Below, in pieces: positions 18,792 to 29,010 of a DNA stretch of 62,733 nucleotides. The notes under the pieces were generated by a model, which saw only the letters and a list, made by a program, of their open reading frames with translations, was not told the origin of the DNA and made no database searches. The position numbers and the translations under genes were made by a program. This DNA is from Verrucomicrobiota bacterium (GTDB lineage: Bacteria > Verrucomicrobiota > Verrucomicrobiia > Opitutales > Opitutaceae). The first letter of the stretch is position 1, and the number at the start of each line of letters is the position of its first letter. The stretch is from positions 1 to 62,733 of the forward strand of contig JAQGON010000203.1 of NCBI GenBank assembly GCA_028293565.1, written 5' to 3'.

Positions 18792-20072
18792 GTGGAAGTT
18801 CTCGTGCCCGCACTCATCGCCCTGGTCGTCGGCGTGTTCGTTTTTCTCTATTCCCGCGGGCAAAATGCGGCCCTGGTCGAGCGCCTCCGGAGCACCGGCG
18901 ACGAAAACCAGCGGCTCACCGGCGAAGTGGTCGCGCTCCGCCGCGAATCCGCGCAGCTCTCCACCGTCAACGCCCAGCTCGCGACCCAGCTCACGGCCGA
19001 GAAGGACGCCCAGGCGCGGCTGACCACCGAGTTCAAGGCCCTTTCGGCCGACGCGCTGAGCCGCAACAACACCTCGTTCCTCGAGCTGGCGCGCGAGGCG
19101 TTCGCCAAGCTCCAGCAGCAGTCCACCGGCGACCTCGACCAGCGCCAGCAGGCGATCGACGCCCTGGTCAGGCCGCTGAAGGAATCGCTGCAGCAGGTGG
19201 ACGCGAAGATCGTCGCGATCGAAAATTCGCGAAAGGAGGCGTATGGCATGCTCACCGAGCAGCTCCGGTCGCTGAACAGCGTCCAGCTGCAGCTGCAGAA
19301 CGAAGCGAGCAAGCTGTCGACCGCGCTGCGCTCGACCACGACCGCGGGCACCTGGGGAGAGCTCCAGCTGCGCCGGGTGGTCGAGATGTCCGGCATGGCG
19401 AGCTACTGCGATTTCGCCGAGCAGCAGACGACCGCCGGCTTCCGGGCGGACCTCGTGGTGCGGCTCCCCGGCGGGCAGCAGATCGTCGTCGATGCGAAGA
19501 CGCCGCTCGACTCGTACCGCGAGGCGGCGAACGCCGTCGACGCCGTGGTCCGCACGGCGAAGCTCGCCGAGCACACGGCGAAGGTTCGCGGCCACATCGA
19601 CGCCTTGGGCGCGAAGAATTACTGGGAGCAGTTCCAGCCCTCGCCGGAATTCGTCGTGCTCTTCCTGCCCGGGGACCAGTTTCTCTCCGGCGCGCTGGAA
19701 TCCGACCCGACGATCATCGATCGGGCGATCAACCGGAAAATCCTGCTGACGACGCCCGCCTCGCTCATCGCGCTGCTCAAGGCCGCGGCCTACGGGTGGC
19801 GGCAGGAGTCGGTTTCCAAGAACGCCGAGGTGATCGCGGCGATCGGACGCGACCTGCACGACCGGGTGGCGACGTTCGGCGACCATCTCGAGAGCATCGG
19901 CACCGGCCTGAAATCCGCCCTGACGAATTACAACAAGGCGGTGGGCTCGTACGAAAGCGCGCTGCTCCCGGGCGCCCGCAAGTTCGTCGAACTCGGCGCG
20001 AAGGGCGCCAAGGAAATCTCCTCTCCCCCGCCGGTCGAAATCGCCCCCCGCGACCTCATCAAGCGCTCCTGA
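18792..20072 (+). CDS. rmuC: DNA recombination protein RmuC
   Basis: The 426-residue product has an N-terminal membrane anchor (LVPALIALVVGVFVFLYS) and a long coiled coil (about 30-185). The RmuC core follows: TTTAGTWGELQLRRVVEMSGM, FRADLVVRLPGGQQIVVDAK and NYWEQFQPSPEFVVLFLPGD. RmuC limits inversions at short inverted repeats and is thought to be a nuclease-like protein anchored in the membrane. The start is a GTG at 18792 directly before the anchor. It is a single-gene unit next to repeat-rich spacers. Confidence 0.92.
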   Translation: MEVLVPALIALVVGVFVFLYSRGQNAALVERLRSTGDENQRLTGEVVALRRESAQLSTVNAQLATQLTAEKDAQARLTTEFKALSADALSRNNTSFLELAREAFAKLQQQSTGDLDQRQQAIDALVRPLKESLQQVDAKIVAIENSRKEAYGMLTEQLRSLNSVQLQLQNEASKLSTALRSTTTAGTWGELQLRRVVEMSGMASYCDFAEQQTTAGFRADLVVRLPGGQQIVVDAKTPLDSYREAANAVDAVVRTAKLAEHTAKVRGHIDALGAKNYWEQFQPSPEFVVLFLPGDQFLSGALESDPTIIDRAINRKILLTTPASLIALLKAAAYGWRQESVSKNAEVIAAIGRDLHDRVATFGDHLESIGTGLKSALTNYNKAVGSYESALLPGARKFVELGAKGAKEISSPPPVEIAPRDLIKRS

Positions 20073-20077
20073 TTTTT

Positions 20078-20112
20078 TTCACCGCGAAGGACGCGAAGCC
20101 CGCGAAGGGAAA
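20078..20112. repeat. CGCGAAGG-type repeat after rmuC
   Basis: A stretch with repeated GCGAAGGACGCGAAG and CGCGAAGGG steps follows the rmuC stop. It is related to the ACCACGAAGGCCGCGAAG arms in the duplication at 61023-61436 and is probably half of such an element. Confidence 0.45.
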
Positions 20113-20215
20113 ACCGCAGGCCGCCAGACGCCACGTCCAATGTCGTTCATGACCGCTCCGTGGAAAAATCTTCTTCGTTGCGTTCTATTCGATGGGTCTG
20201 AAATGAAGCCCGGAC

Positions 20216-20581
20216 ATGGATGACGCCGCTGCGATTGTGGGGACCTGGGGGATTGTGAAGGCCGAGCTCAACGGTGAGGAAATGCCGGCGATGGCGATGG
20301 AAAAAATGGAGGTCGAACTCGGCGACGGCACTTATGCGGTTCGATTCGGCGGAGAAGAGCCGGCGGACCGGGGAACCTTCCGGCTGGGCGCGGCCAGCGA
20401 GCTGAAGACTCTGCTGCTTTCGAGCGTCGAAGGCACCAATGCCGGCCGGACCATCCCCGCGATCTACCAGCTCGCCGGGAACCGCCTGCGCGTCTGTTAC
20501 GGCCTCGATGGAAATTCCCCCGACGCCTTCTGCACGACGCCCGGCGCGAACCGTTACCTCGTGACCTACCGGAGAAAGTAG
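20216..20581 (+). CDS. TIGR03067-like small protein of unknown function
   Basis: The 121-residue protein begins with an IVGTW motif, continues with KAELNGEEMP, and ends IYQLAGNRLRVCYGLDG and CTTPGANRYLVTYRR. This arrangement matches the TIGR03067 family of planctomycete and verrucomicrobial proteins: a lipocalin-like fold with GTW at the start and a YELDGDxLxxC block in the second half. Most relatives are exported, yet no signal peptide is visible here, so this one is probably cytoplasmic or its start is misjudged. Function is unknown. Confidence 0.65.
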   Translation: MDDAAAIVGTWGIVKAELNGEEMPAMAMEKMEVELGDGTYAVRFGGEEPADRGTFRLGAASELKTLLLSSVEGTNAGRTIPAIYQLAGNRLRVCYGLDGNSPDAFCTTPGANRYLVTYRRK

Positions 20582-20612
20582 GCACAAGCAGGGGCCGGCC
20601 CCGGGCCCGGCC

Positions 20613-20972
20613 CGGGCGAACATCGAACTTTCAACGCTCAACTTCCAACCTCGAATTCCGGACCGTAGCTACGCGCGTCAGCGCGTGGGCCTTGGACATC
20701 GCTCTCCACTCGTTCACGTACGCAGTCGCCGGTTCAATCGAGCGATTCGATGAACAGGGCGGCCGCTTCCGGGCGAACATCGAACTTTCAACGCTCAACT
20801 TCCAACGTCGAATTCCGGACCGTAGCCACGCGCGTCAGCGCGTGGGCCTTGGACATCGCCCTCCACTCGTTCACGCACGCAGTCGCCGGTTCAATCGAGT
20901 GATTCGATGAACAGGGTGGCCGCTCCCGGGCGAACGTCGAACTTTCAACGCTCAACTTCCAACGTCGAATTT
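20613..20972. repeat. 157-bp tandem repeat, two full units plus a partial third
   Basis: Units start at 20613, 20770 and 20927, exactly 157 bases apart; the third stops after about 46 bases. Each begins with a short core that contains ATCGAACTTTCAACGCTC and AACTTCCAAC. It continues with a small hairpin (ACGCGCGTCAGCGCGTGGG in the first unit) and a unique tail. The units differ by only a few bases, so the duplication is recent. The core alone recurs elsewhere (9433, inverted at 21046). No coding potential is convincing. Confidence 0.88.
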
Positions 20973-21045
20973 CGAAGCGAGCCCCGGATCCGCGCCTCCG
21001 CTCGCAGTCAGGAGCTGGATAGGATGTCTTGGTACCACCGGTCCG

Positions 21046-21084
21046 GAATTCGAGGTTGGAAGTTGAAAGTTGGACGTTCGATGT
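21046..21084. repeat. Inverted copy of the repeat core
   Basis: TTCGAGGTTGGAAGTTGAAAG and the following bases are the reverse complement of the core that starts each 157-bp unit. Together with the third unit it brackets about 75 bp of unique sequence upstream of the aldolase promoter. Confidence 0.75.
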
Positions 21085-21121
21085 CCGCCCGGCCGGCCCG
21101 CGAGATTCCGGAAATCAGGAT

Positions 21122-21160
21122 TTGACACCATGGTTGCTCTCAGAAATATCCATGTATACA
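21122..21160 (+). promoter_or_regulatory. Promoter with GTATAC-centred operator before HpcH/HpaI aldolase
   Basis: A TTGACA at 21122-21127 is followed after 17 bases by AATATC (21145-21150), a plausible sigma-70 promoter. The palindrome TGTATACA (21153-21160) lies just downstream of the -10 box, where a bound repressor would block initiation. Similar palindromes lie at 33430, 34866, 39161 and 53738; the encoded GntR/FCD protein is the likely binder. Confidence 0.65.
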
Positions 21161-21178
21161 CGAGAGTTCATCTTCCCC

Positions 21179-22006
21179 ATGAGTACCTCCCCGCCCCTTC
21201 TCCGGAAAAGCCGCGTGCTGGCCGCGCTGCGCTCCGGACGCCCCGCCACCTGCCTCAAGCTCAACCTCGCCGACCCGCGCATCGCCGAGATCTCGGGCAT
21301 CGCCGGCGTCGACGCCGTCTGGCTCTGCAACGAGCACGTGCCGAACCACTGGCTCAACATGGAGGGCCAGATCCGCGCGGCGAAGCTCTACAACGTCGAC
21401 ACCTTCGTGCGCGTCGAAAAGGGCAGCTACAGCGATTACATCCGCCCGTTCGAGGCGGACGCGAACGGGATCCTCGTGCCGCACGTCACCACGGCGGACG
21501 AGGCCCGGCAGATCGTGGCGTGGACGCGCTTCCAGCCGGTCGGCCGCCGGCCGCTCGACGGCGGGAACGCCGACGCCCGGTTCTGCGCCGTGCCGCTCGA
21601 GGACTACCTGGCGCACAGCCTGCGGGAGCAGTTCGTCATCCTGCAGATCGAGTCGCCCGAGGCGCTGGAAAATCTGGAGGAGATCGCGGCGGTCCCCGGC
21701 TTCGACATGTTCTGCTTCGGCCCCGGCGATTACTCCCACCTCATCGGCAAGCCCGGCCAGGTGACCGCCCCCGAGGTCGTGGCCGCCCGCCAGCGCGTCG
21801 CGCGCGTGGCCCGCGAGCATGGCAAGTTCGTCATGACCTCCGGCCTGATGGCGTCGCGCCAGACGATGGAGGAGGAAGGCCACGGGCTCTTCAACCTCGG
21901 CGCCGATGTCGTCGGCCTGTCCGACTACGTGCGCCAGAAGCTCAAGAGCTTCCATGACGCGCCCGGCGGGGCGTTCGCCGGGACCGCCGCCGCCGCGCGA
22001 GCGTAG
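21179..22006 (+). CDS. HpcH/HpaI-family class II aldolase (copy 1)
   Basis: The 275-residue protein fits the HpcH/HpaI family, which cleaves 2-keto-3-deoxy sugar acids (GarL acts on 5-keto-4-deoxyglucarate) to pyruvate and an aldehyde. The substrate-binding Arg is in TFVRVEKGS; metal ligands are Glu in LQIESPEA and Asp in CFGPGDYS; IAAVPGFDMFCFGPGD is the classic family signature. The ATG at 21179 is chosen because an in-frame ATG at 21152 sits inside the operator. It is closely related to the protein encoded at 29939-30760. It begins the catabolic island and lies just before a sugar ABC transporter. Confidence 0.85.
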   Translation: MSTSPPLLRKSRVLAALRSGRPATCLKLNLADPRIAEISGIAGVDAVWLCNEHVPNHWLNMEGQIRAAKLYNVDTFVRVEKGSYSDYIRPFEADANGILVPHVTTADEARQIVAWTRFQPVGRRPLDGGNADARFCAVPLEDYLAHSLREQFVILQIESPEALENLEEIAAVPGFDMFCFGPGDYSHLIGKPGQVTAPEVVAARQRVARVAREHGKFVMTSGLMASRQTMEEEGHGLFNLGADVVGLSDYVRQKLKSFHDAPGGAFAGTAAAARA

Positions 22007-22049
22007 GCGCCGACGCGCGGGGCGGGACCGCCGTTCGCACCCACCCCAA

Positions 22050-22090
22050 ATTCAATGTTGGATGTTCGACGTTCCCTCTCCGATGTTCGT
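22050..22090. repeat. Degenerate repeat core before the solute-binding protein gene
   Basis: ATTCAATGTTGGATGTTCGA and the following bases resemble the right arm of the element at 9493-9530. It lies immediately upstream of the ABC transporter operon. Confidence 0.4.
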
Positions 22091-22102
22091 CCGCAACCGG
22101 GC

Positions 22103-23548
22103 ATGCGCGCTCTCCTTCTCAGTGTGTTCGCTTTTCTGACCGCCCTGAGCGCCGTGGCGATCTGGTGGATCCCCGCCCCGCCCCGCGGGCAGACCACGAT
22201 CCTCTGGGCCAGCAGCGAAAACCCGTTCCGCCGCGCGCAGATCGCGCGGTTCAACGCCCTGCATCCCGACCTGCTCCTGCAGCTCGACCGGAGCAACAAC
22301 CGGTTCGACAAGATCATCGTCCAGACGAGCAGCGGCGTCGGCCCCGACTGCTTCGACGTCCTCACCAGCACCTATCTCCAGGCCTACGTCGAATCGGGCG
22401 TCGCCTGGGATCTCTCGGCGGAGGCCGACGCCCGCGGAATCCTCGTGGACCGCGACGCCTGGCCTTCGATCCACAACGAGATCACGTACCAGGGCCGCCA
22501 ATACGGCTATCCCGCCAATGCGGGCACGTTCCTCATTCTCTACAACCGGAACATCTTTGACCGCTGCCGCGAGCCGTACCCGCCGGCGGCGATGACCTGG
22601 GAGGAATTCTTCGCGCTCCTGCGGCGCGTCGCGGCCGCCGCGGCCGGCGACGGGCCCCGCGTCTGGGGCACCAACGCGATCGACTACAGCGGCCGAATGC
22701 CGGCGCCGTTCCTCTGGAAGACGCTTTTCTACTCGCAGCACGGCGAGTTCTTTTCCGCCGACGGAACCCGGCCGACCATCGACACGCCCGAGATTCGCAC
22801 GGCGTTCCAGCTGCACCACGATGCGGTGTTTCTCCATCGCGTGATCCCGTCGGCGGTGGAAATGGGGACGCTGACGGGCCAGGGCGGCTGGGGCGGCGGC
22901 GCGCTGACGCAGTTTGCCGAGGGGCGGTTCGTGACGATCGTCTCGGGCAAGTTCGCCCTCGCCTCGCTGCGCGGATTCGTCGAGCAGCAGAAGTCGGACC
23001 TCGCCCGCTGGGAGGCGGACCCGGAGCGGCGCCGCCGCGAGCCGCGGCCGGAGGTGCTTCGCATCGGCGTGGTGCCGCTCCCGCATTTTCCAGGACGGCC
23101 GAGCACTGGGGTCGCGCTGTCGCAGACCGTCGTGATCAACCCGCGCAGTCCCCACCGGGAAGCGGCGTTGACGTTCCTCCAGTTTCTCGCAAGCGACACC
23201 TACGCGCGGATGGTGGAAATCTACGGCATGCCGGGAAATCCCGCGAAAGTGCGGTACGATTACCCGATCGCCCACGCGGAGCTGGCGGAGCACGAGCTGA
23301 CGCGCGCCGTCGCGGAGTCGCTGCAGCACGGCTACCAGACGCGCAAGAGCCCCTTCCTGCTCGATTTCGACGTCGAGCGCGTGCTGATGGAGCAGATTTT
23401 CCGGCTCGAGTCCGATCCGCAGCTCGATCCCGCCGCGCTGGTGCGCGAGGCCCAGCGCCAGCTCGACGAGCTGCTGCAGGGGAACCTGGCGCGCGATCCG
23501 CGCCTGGCGAAACTTTACCGCGCGCGCGCCGCAGCGGAGCCGCGATGA
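22103..23548 (+). CDS. ABC transporter extracellular sugar-binding protein
   Basis: The 481-residue protein has an N-terminal hydrophobic segment (MRALLLSVFAFLTALSAVAI) serving as signal peptide or anchor. It then has a family-1 solute-binding fold: TTILWASSENPFRRAQIARF, a hinge region ITYQGRQYGYPANAGTFLILYNRNIFD, and AALTFLQFLASDTYARM near the C-terminal lobe. No lipobox cysteine is obvious, so it may be membrane anchored or periplasmic. It overlaps the following permease gene by 4 bases (ATGA). Substrate is probably a mono- or oligosaccharide released by the island's enzymes. Confidence 0.88.
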   Translation: MRALLLSVFAFLTALSAVAIWWIPAPPRGQTTILWASSENPFRRAQIARFNALHPDLLLQLDRSNNRFDKIIVQTSSGVGPDCFDVLTSTYLQAYVESGVAWDLSAEADARGILVDRDAWPSIHNEITYQGRQYGYPANAGTFLILYNRNIFDRCREPYPPAAMTWEEFFALLRRVAAAAAGDGPRVWGTNAIDYSGRMPAPFLWKTLFYSQHGEFFSADGTRPTIDTPEIRTAFQLHHDAVFLHRVIPSAVEMGTLTGQGGWGGGALTQFAEGRFVTIVSGKFALASLRGFVEQQKSDLARWEADPERRRREPRPEVLRIGVVPLPHFPGRPSTGVALSQTVVINPRSPHREAALTFLQFLASDTYARMVEIYGMPGNPAKVRYDYPIAHAELAEHELTRAVAESLQHGYQTRKSPFLLDFDVERVLMEQIFRLESDPQLDPAALVREAQRQLDELLQGNLARDPRLAKLYRARAAAEPR

Positions 23549-24645
23549 AGCGCCGCCAGCCGCTGGTCGTCGGACTTTTTCTCGCGCCGAACCTCGCGGG
23601 ATTCCTCGTGTTCACCCTCGTGCCGGTGGCGCTCACGTTCGCGGGGAGCTTCACCAACTGGAGCCTGCGCCCCGCCCTGCCCCTCGAGTTCGTCGGGCTC
23701 CAGAATTATTCCCGCCTGATCCATGACCGGAGCTTTTACCTCTATCTCTACAACACGGCGTACCTGATGCTGGCGCTGCCGCTGGCGATCGGCGGCGCGC
23801 TGTTCCTCGCCGTGCTGCTCCACGGCAACCTGAATTTCCGGCACGCGCGCAACCGCGCGCGCGCCACGTGGGCGAGCGCGCTGGTCTCGGCCCTCTCGGC
23901 CGCGGCGCTCTGGTTCGCCGGCTCGGAAAATCTCGCCTGCGTCGTCGCGGCGCTCGGCGCGCTGGGCACGCTGGGCTTTGCGCTCGGCAGCACGGCCTAC
24001 CGCACGACCTTCTATCTTCCGAATTTCACCGCGGGCGCGGCGACGATCCTGCTGTGGACGCAGCTCTACAATCCGAACGTCGGCCTGATCAACCAGGGCA
24101 TTGCCCGCGTCGGCGGCTTCTTCGGCGTCGCCGTCACCGGACCCGGCTGGCTCACCAGCACCCGGTCCCTGCTCGGTTTCCTGCCGTGGCCGGAGTGGTT
24201 CAACAACGGCGGCTTCGGGGTCGGCGCGCGCGAGGCGATCATGCTCATGGGCATCTGGGCCGCGATCGGGGGGAACAACCTCATCCTCTTCCTGGCGGGG
24301 CTGAGCAACATTCCGCCGGAACTGAACGAAGCCGCCGAAATCGACGGCGCGGGCGGATGGCAGCGTTTCCGGCATATCACCTGGCCGCAGCTGGCGCCGA
24401 CCACGTTCTTCATCGTCATCATCTCGCTGATCGCCGGGCTGCAGGGCGGCTTCGAGCAGGCGCGGATGATGACGAACGGCGGGCCCGCGGGCACGACCAC
24501 GACGCTCAGCTATTACATCTACCTGCAGGGTTTCGAGCGGCTCGATCTCGGCTACGGCTCGGCGGTGGCCTGGATGCTCTTCCTCCTCGTGTTCGGACTG
24601 ACGGCCCTGCAGTGGCGGCGCGGCGCGCGCGACGGCGCGGACTGA
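23545..24645 (+). CDS. Sugar ABC transporter permease (MalF-like) with extra TM insertion
   Basis: The 366-residue inner-membrane permease has the MalF-type start (LVVGLFLAPNLAGFLVFTLVPVA split across the first helix) and the EAA loop NEAAEIDGAGGWQRFRHITW that contacts the ATPase. Between the second helix and the conserved RTTFYLPNF segment there is an insertion at about residues 98-151. It contains two hydrophobic stretches that usual family members of about 290-300 residues lack. Overlaps with the binding-protein gene and a 2-bp gap to the next permease define one operon. Confidence 0.87.
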   Translation: MKRRQPLVVGLFLAPNLAGFLVFTLVPVALTFAGSFTNWSLRPALPLEFVGLQNYSRLIHDRSFYLYLYNTAYLMLALPLAIGGALFLAVLLHGNLNFRHARNRARATWASALVSALSAAALWFAGSENLACVVAALGALGTLGFALGSTAYRTTFYLPNFTAGAATILLWTQLYNPNVGLINQGIARVGGFFGVAVTGPGWLTSTRSLLGFLPWPEWFNNGGFGVGAREAIMLMGIWAAIGGNNLILFLAGLSNIPPELNEAAEIDGAGGWQRFRHITWPQLAPTTFFIVIISLIAGLQGGFEQARMMTNGGPAGTTTTLSYYIYLQGFERLDLGYGSAVAWMLFLLVFGLTALQWRRGARDGAD

Positions 24646-24647
24646 CG

Positions 24648-25496
24648 ATGAACCGCGAGCTGAAGATTTTCCTGAAGCACTTCTGCCTGCTCTTTCTCGG
24701 GCTGAGCATGATCTTTCCGTTCCTCTGGATGGCCGGCGCGAGCTTCAAGCCGAACGCCGAGATCGAGCACCTTTCCCTCCTGCCCAGCGAGGCCCATCCC
24801 GACAACTACGCCATTGTGCTCCGGCAGATCCCGGACCCGCACACCGGCCAGAAGCTGAACCTCGATTTTCCGAAATGGTACTTCAACTCCTTCTTCGTCG
24901 CGGCGTGGGTCACGAGCCTCCAGGTCCTGACCAGCGCGATGGCCGCGTTCGCCTTCTCGCGGCTGGAGTGGCGCGGGCGCGACACGGTGTTCCTGCTCTA
25001 TCTCGGGACGATGATGGTGCCGAGCGTCGTGCTGATGCTGCCGAATTACCAGGTGATGGTGAAACTCGGGCTGGTGAACACCTATCGCGGATTGATCCTG
25101 CCGATGGCGTTCTCCGCGTTCGGGACGTTCCTGCTGCGGCAGTTCATGATCACGCTCCCGCGAAGCTACGACGAAGCCGCGGAGATCGACGGCGCCACGC
25201 CGCTCCAGCTTTTCCTCGACGTGATCCTGCCCCTGACGCGGCCCGGGATCGTCGCGCTGGCCATCCTGACTTTCCTGGGGAATTTCCAGTCGTTCACCTG
25301 GCCGCTGGTGATGGTGAAGGACGATTATCTGCGGACGATCCCGATCGGGCTGCTGTCATTCCAGACTGACTATGGACAGCAGACCGAGCTCATCATGGCC
25401 GCGACGGTGATGAACATCGTTCCGCTGATCGCGCTGTTCATCGTCATGCAACGCCAGCTCGTCAGCGGCATCCAGCTCGGCGGCGTCAAGGGCTAA
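24648..25496 (+). CDS. Sugar ABC transporter permease (MalG-like)
   Basis: The 282-residue protein has six membrane segments and the MalG-family EAA motif DEAAEIDGATPLQLFLDVILP near residue 175. It follows the first permease by 2 bp. The operon ends here without a gene for the ATP-hydrolysing subunit. Systems of this CUT1 type often share a MsmK/UgpC-like ATPase encoded elsewhere. A repeat-derived hairpin follows and may terminate transcription. Confidence 0.88.
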   Translation: MNRELKIFLKHFCLLFLGLSMIFPFLWMAGASFKPNAEIEHLSLLPSEAHPDNYAIVLRQIPDPHTGQKLNLDFPKWYFNSFFVAAWVTSLQVLTSAMAAFAFSRLEWRGRDTVFLLYLGTMMVPSVVLMLPNYQVMVKLGLVNTYRGLILPMAFSAFGTFLLRQFMITLPRSYDEAAEIDGATPLQLFLDVILPLTRPGIVALAILTFLGNFQSFTWPLVMVKDDYLRTIPIGLLSFQTDYGQQTELIMAATVMNIVPLIALFIVMQRQLVSGIQLGGVKG

Positions 25497-25507
25497 GAGG
25501 TGCGCGT

Positions 25508-25613
25508 GTAGCACGGGTCTCCGACCCGTGAAGGTGGACTCGAGCGAAACGGGTGTGCTCGGCGTTCTCCGTTGGCTGAGTCCGCCTTCACGGGTCGGAG
25601 ACCCGTGCTACGC
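25508..25613. repeat. Long inverted repeat overlapping a gene end
   Basis: The left arm (25508-25541) and right arm (25579-25612) are near-perfect complements. Each contains an inner palindrome, CACGGGTCTCCGACCCGTG. The right arm contains the last codons of the FAD oxidoreductase gene on the - strand, whose C-terminal GVARVSDP is therefore repeat-encoded. The structure lies between convergent genes and could act as a two-way terminator. Confidence 0.85.
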
Positions 25614-27165
25614 CGAGGATCGCTTGCGCCGCGTTGTAGCCAGGAGCCCCCGAGACCTCTCCCCAGGGATGCATGCCGCCGCCGCAGAGGTACAGGCCTT
25701 CGATCGGCCCGCGATACCGGGCCAGCTCCGGCAACGGCCGCCGCCACAGCAGCTGCGACGGGATCGCGTCAAGGTGGTGAATGTTTCCGTCGGTGAGATA
25801 ATTCCGCGTCTCGAGATCCTCCGGCGTCAGGAGCACGTGGTCCTGCAGGGCGCGGCGGAAATTCGTCGTGTGCTTCTCCATCACCCGGATCACCCGCTCG
25901 ACCATCGCCGGCTTCAGCTCGGCCCAAGTGCCCGCCCGCGGACGCACCGGCGCCCAGACGAGATACGCCGACCACGTGTACTTCCCGCGCGGCGCCAGCG
26001 ACGGATCGTACACGCTCGTCATGAAGGCCGCGAGCACCGGCTCGTCCGGCAGATCCCCCTGCGCCGCCGCGCGCCAGGCCGCGAGGCGATAGGCGCGGTC
26101 CGGGGCCAGGATCAGCGTCGAGCGCAATTTCTGCTCGTCGGTGAGACCGTCGGCGATGCGGTACTGCAGGGGCTCGGAGAGCGTGCAGTGAATCTTGAGG
26201 CCCGCGGCGGCGTGGGTCTGCAATCCGCGGATTCTCCCGCGGAATTTTTCGTCGAGCGCGGCGGGTTCGATCAACTGGAGAAAAGTCCGCTTCGGATCGA
26301 CGTTCGAAACGACCGTCGCCGCCGCCAGGGTTTCCCCCGACGCCAGCTCCACGCCGCGTGCGGCCCCGTGCTCGACGACGATGCGTTTCACGACGGCGCC
26401 CGTGCGGACTTCGACCCCATGCTCCCTCGCCGCCAGCAGCATCGTCTCGCTGATCCGGCCCATTCCGCCCCGCACGTAACCGTTCAGAACCGGCTCGCCG
26501 GTCTCGCTGTAGCCGCCCATCGCGGCGGTCAGCGCGAAGAGCAGGCCGGTGCCGACGTCGTGGACGTCGCCGATGTCCGCCGCGACGCCGACGTCGCGCA
26601 TGACCTCGCTTTCAAAGAACCGGTCCGCGATCGCGGCGATCGAGTTCGTGAGCACCAGGTCGAGCGCCGCCCGGTCGGCGGGATCGGTGCAAGCCGCCTG
26701 GATCTCCTCGATCCGCGGCGGCGGGCGCATCAGCCAGGGCCCGAAGATGCGCACCAGTCTTCCGACAAACTCCTGCCACCGCGGATACGCCTCCGCGTCG
26801 GCGGCCGAGAACTTCGCAATTTCCCTCTGCGTTTCCGCGAGCGTCCCGTCCCCGTCCACGCTTCCCATGTTCCGCCCCGAAAAAAGATAGCGCCCGTCCG
26901 GCTGCAGCCGCAGGAAAACCCGCGAGTCCACGACCAGCCCGTGACGCGCCAGTTCCATGTCCCGCACGATCTGCGGCCGCAACGCCCACACCAGATTGGC
27001 GCAGGTCGAAAAGCGGTAGCCCGGAATCAGCTCCTCGGTCACGCAGCATCCGCCGAGGATGGGGCGCGCCTCGAGGACGAGCACGCGCCGGCCGGCGCGC
27101 GCGAGGTAGAAGGCGGCGACGAGCCCGTTGTGCCCGCCGCCAATGACGATGACATCGTGGTCCAT
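25588..27165 (-). CDS. FAD-dependent oxidoreductase of the phytoene desaturase/PYROXD2 type
   Basis: The 525-residue protein opens with the dinucleotide-binding motif HDVIVIGGGHNGLVAAFYLARAG (Rossmann GxGxxG) and continues ILGGCCVTEEL. Mid-protein it has GMGRISETMLLAAREHGVEV, and the C-terminal FAD-contact region is YLCGGGMHPWGEVSGAPGYNAAQA. This pattern fits the PYROXD2 branch of phytoene-dehydrogenase-like proteins, whose substrates are mostly unknown; carotenoid synthesis is unlikely as no other crt gene is present. It is the last of a five-gene operon starting at 30760 and lies 6 bp after the NanQ-like gene. Confidence 0.82.
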   Translation of the reverse strand: MDHDVIVIGGGHNGLVAAFYLARAGRRVLVLEARPILGGCCVTEELIPGYRFSTCANLVWALRPQIVRDMELARHGLVVDSRVFLRLQPDGRYLFSGRNMGSVDGDGTLAETQREIAKFSAADAEAYPRWQEFVGRLVRIFGPWLMRPPPRIEEIQAACTDPADRAALDLVLTNSIAAIADRFFESEVMRDVGVAADIGDVHDVGTGLLFALTAAMGGYSETGEPVLNGYVRGGMGRISETMLLAAREHGVEVRTGAVVKRIVVEHGAARGVELASGETLAAATVVSNVDPKRTFLQLIEPAALDEKFRGRIRGLQTHAAAGLKIHCTLSEPLQYRIADGLTDEQKLRSTLILAPDRAYRLAAWRAAAQGDLPDEPVLAAFMTSVYDPSLAPRGKYTWSAYLVWAPVRPRAGTWAELKPAMVERVIRVMEKHTTNFRRALQDHVLLTPEDLETRNYLTDGNIHHLDAIPSQLLWRRPLPELARYRGPIEGLYLCGGGMHPWGEVSGAPGYNAAQAILGVARVSDP

Positions 27166-27171
27166 GCGGAA

Positions 27172-28967
<1,796 letters not shown>

Positions 28968-29010
28968 AAAAGTCTGGCGCAGACATGCCGCCGGCCTGGG
29001 TCGCGGGCGA

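Noticed and set aside
20613-20972. Regularly spaced repeats looking like a CRISPR array
   Set aside because: The whole 157-bp unit is repeated, not short repeats with variable spacers, and no cas genes are near.
20692-21125. Short open frames inside the tandem repeats
   Set aside because: They repeat the same residues because of the duplicated DNA, have no ribosome site and no similarity to known proteins.
21152-21178. Upstream ATG at 21152 as start of the aldolase
   Set aside because: It lies inside the palindromic operator and just downstream of the -10 box, leaving no room for a leader; homologous copy 2 aligns with the start at 21179.
25588-27165. Carotenoid biosynthesis phytoene desaturase
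   Set aside because: No phytoene synthase or other crt gene is near, and the sequence features are closer to PYROXD2-like oxidoreductases.
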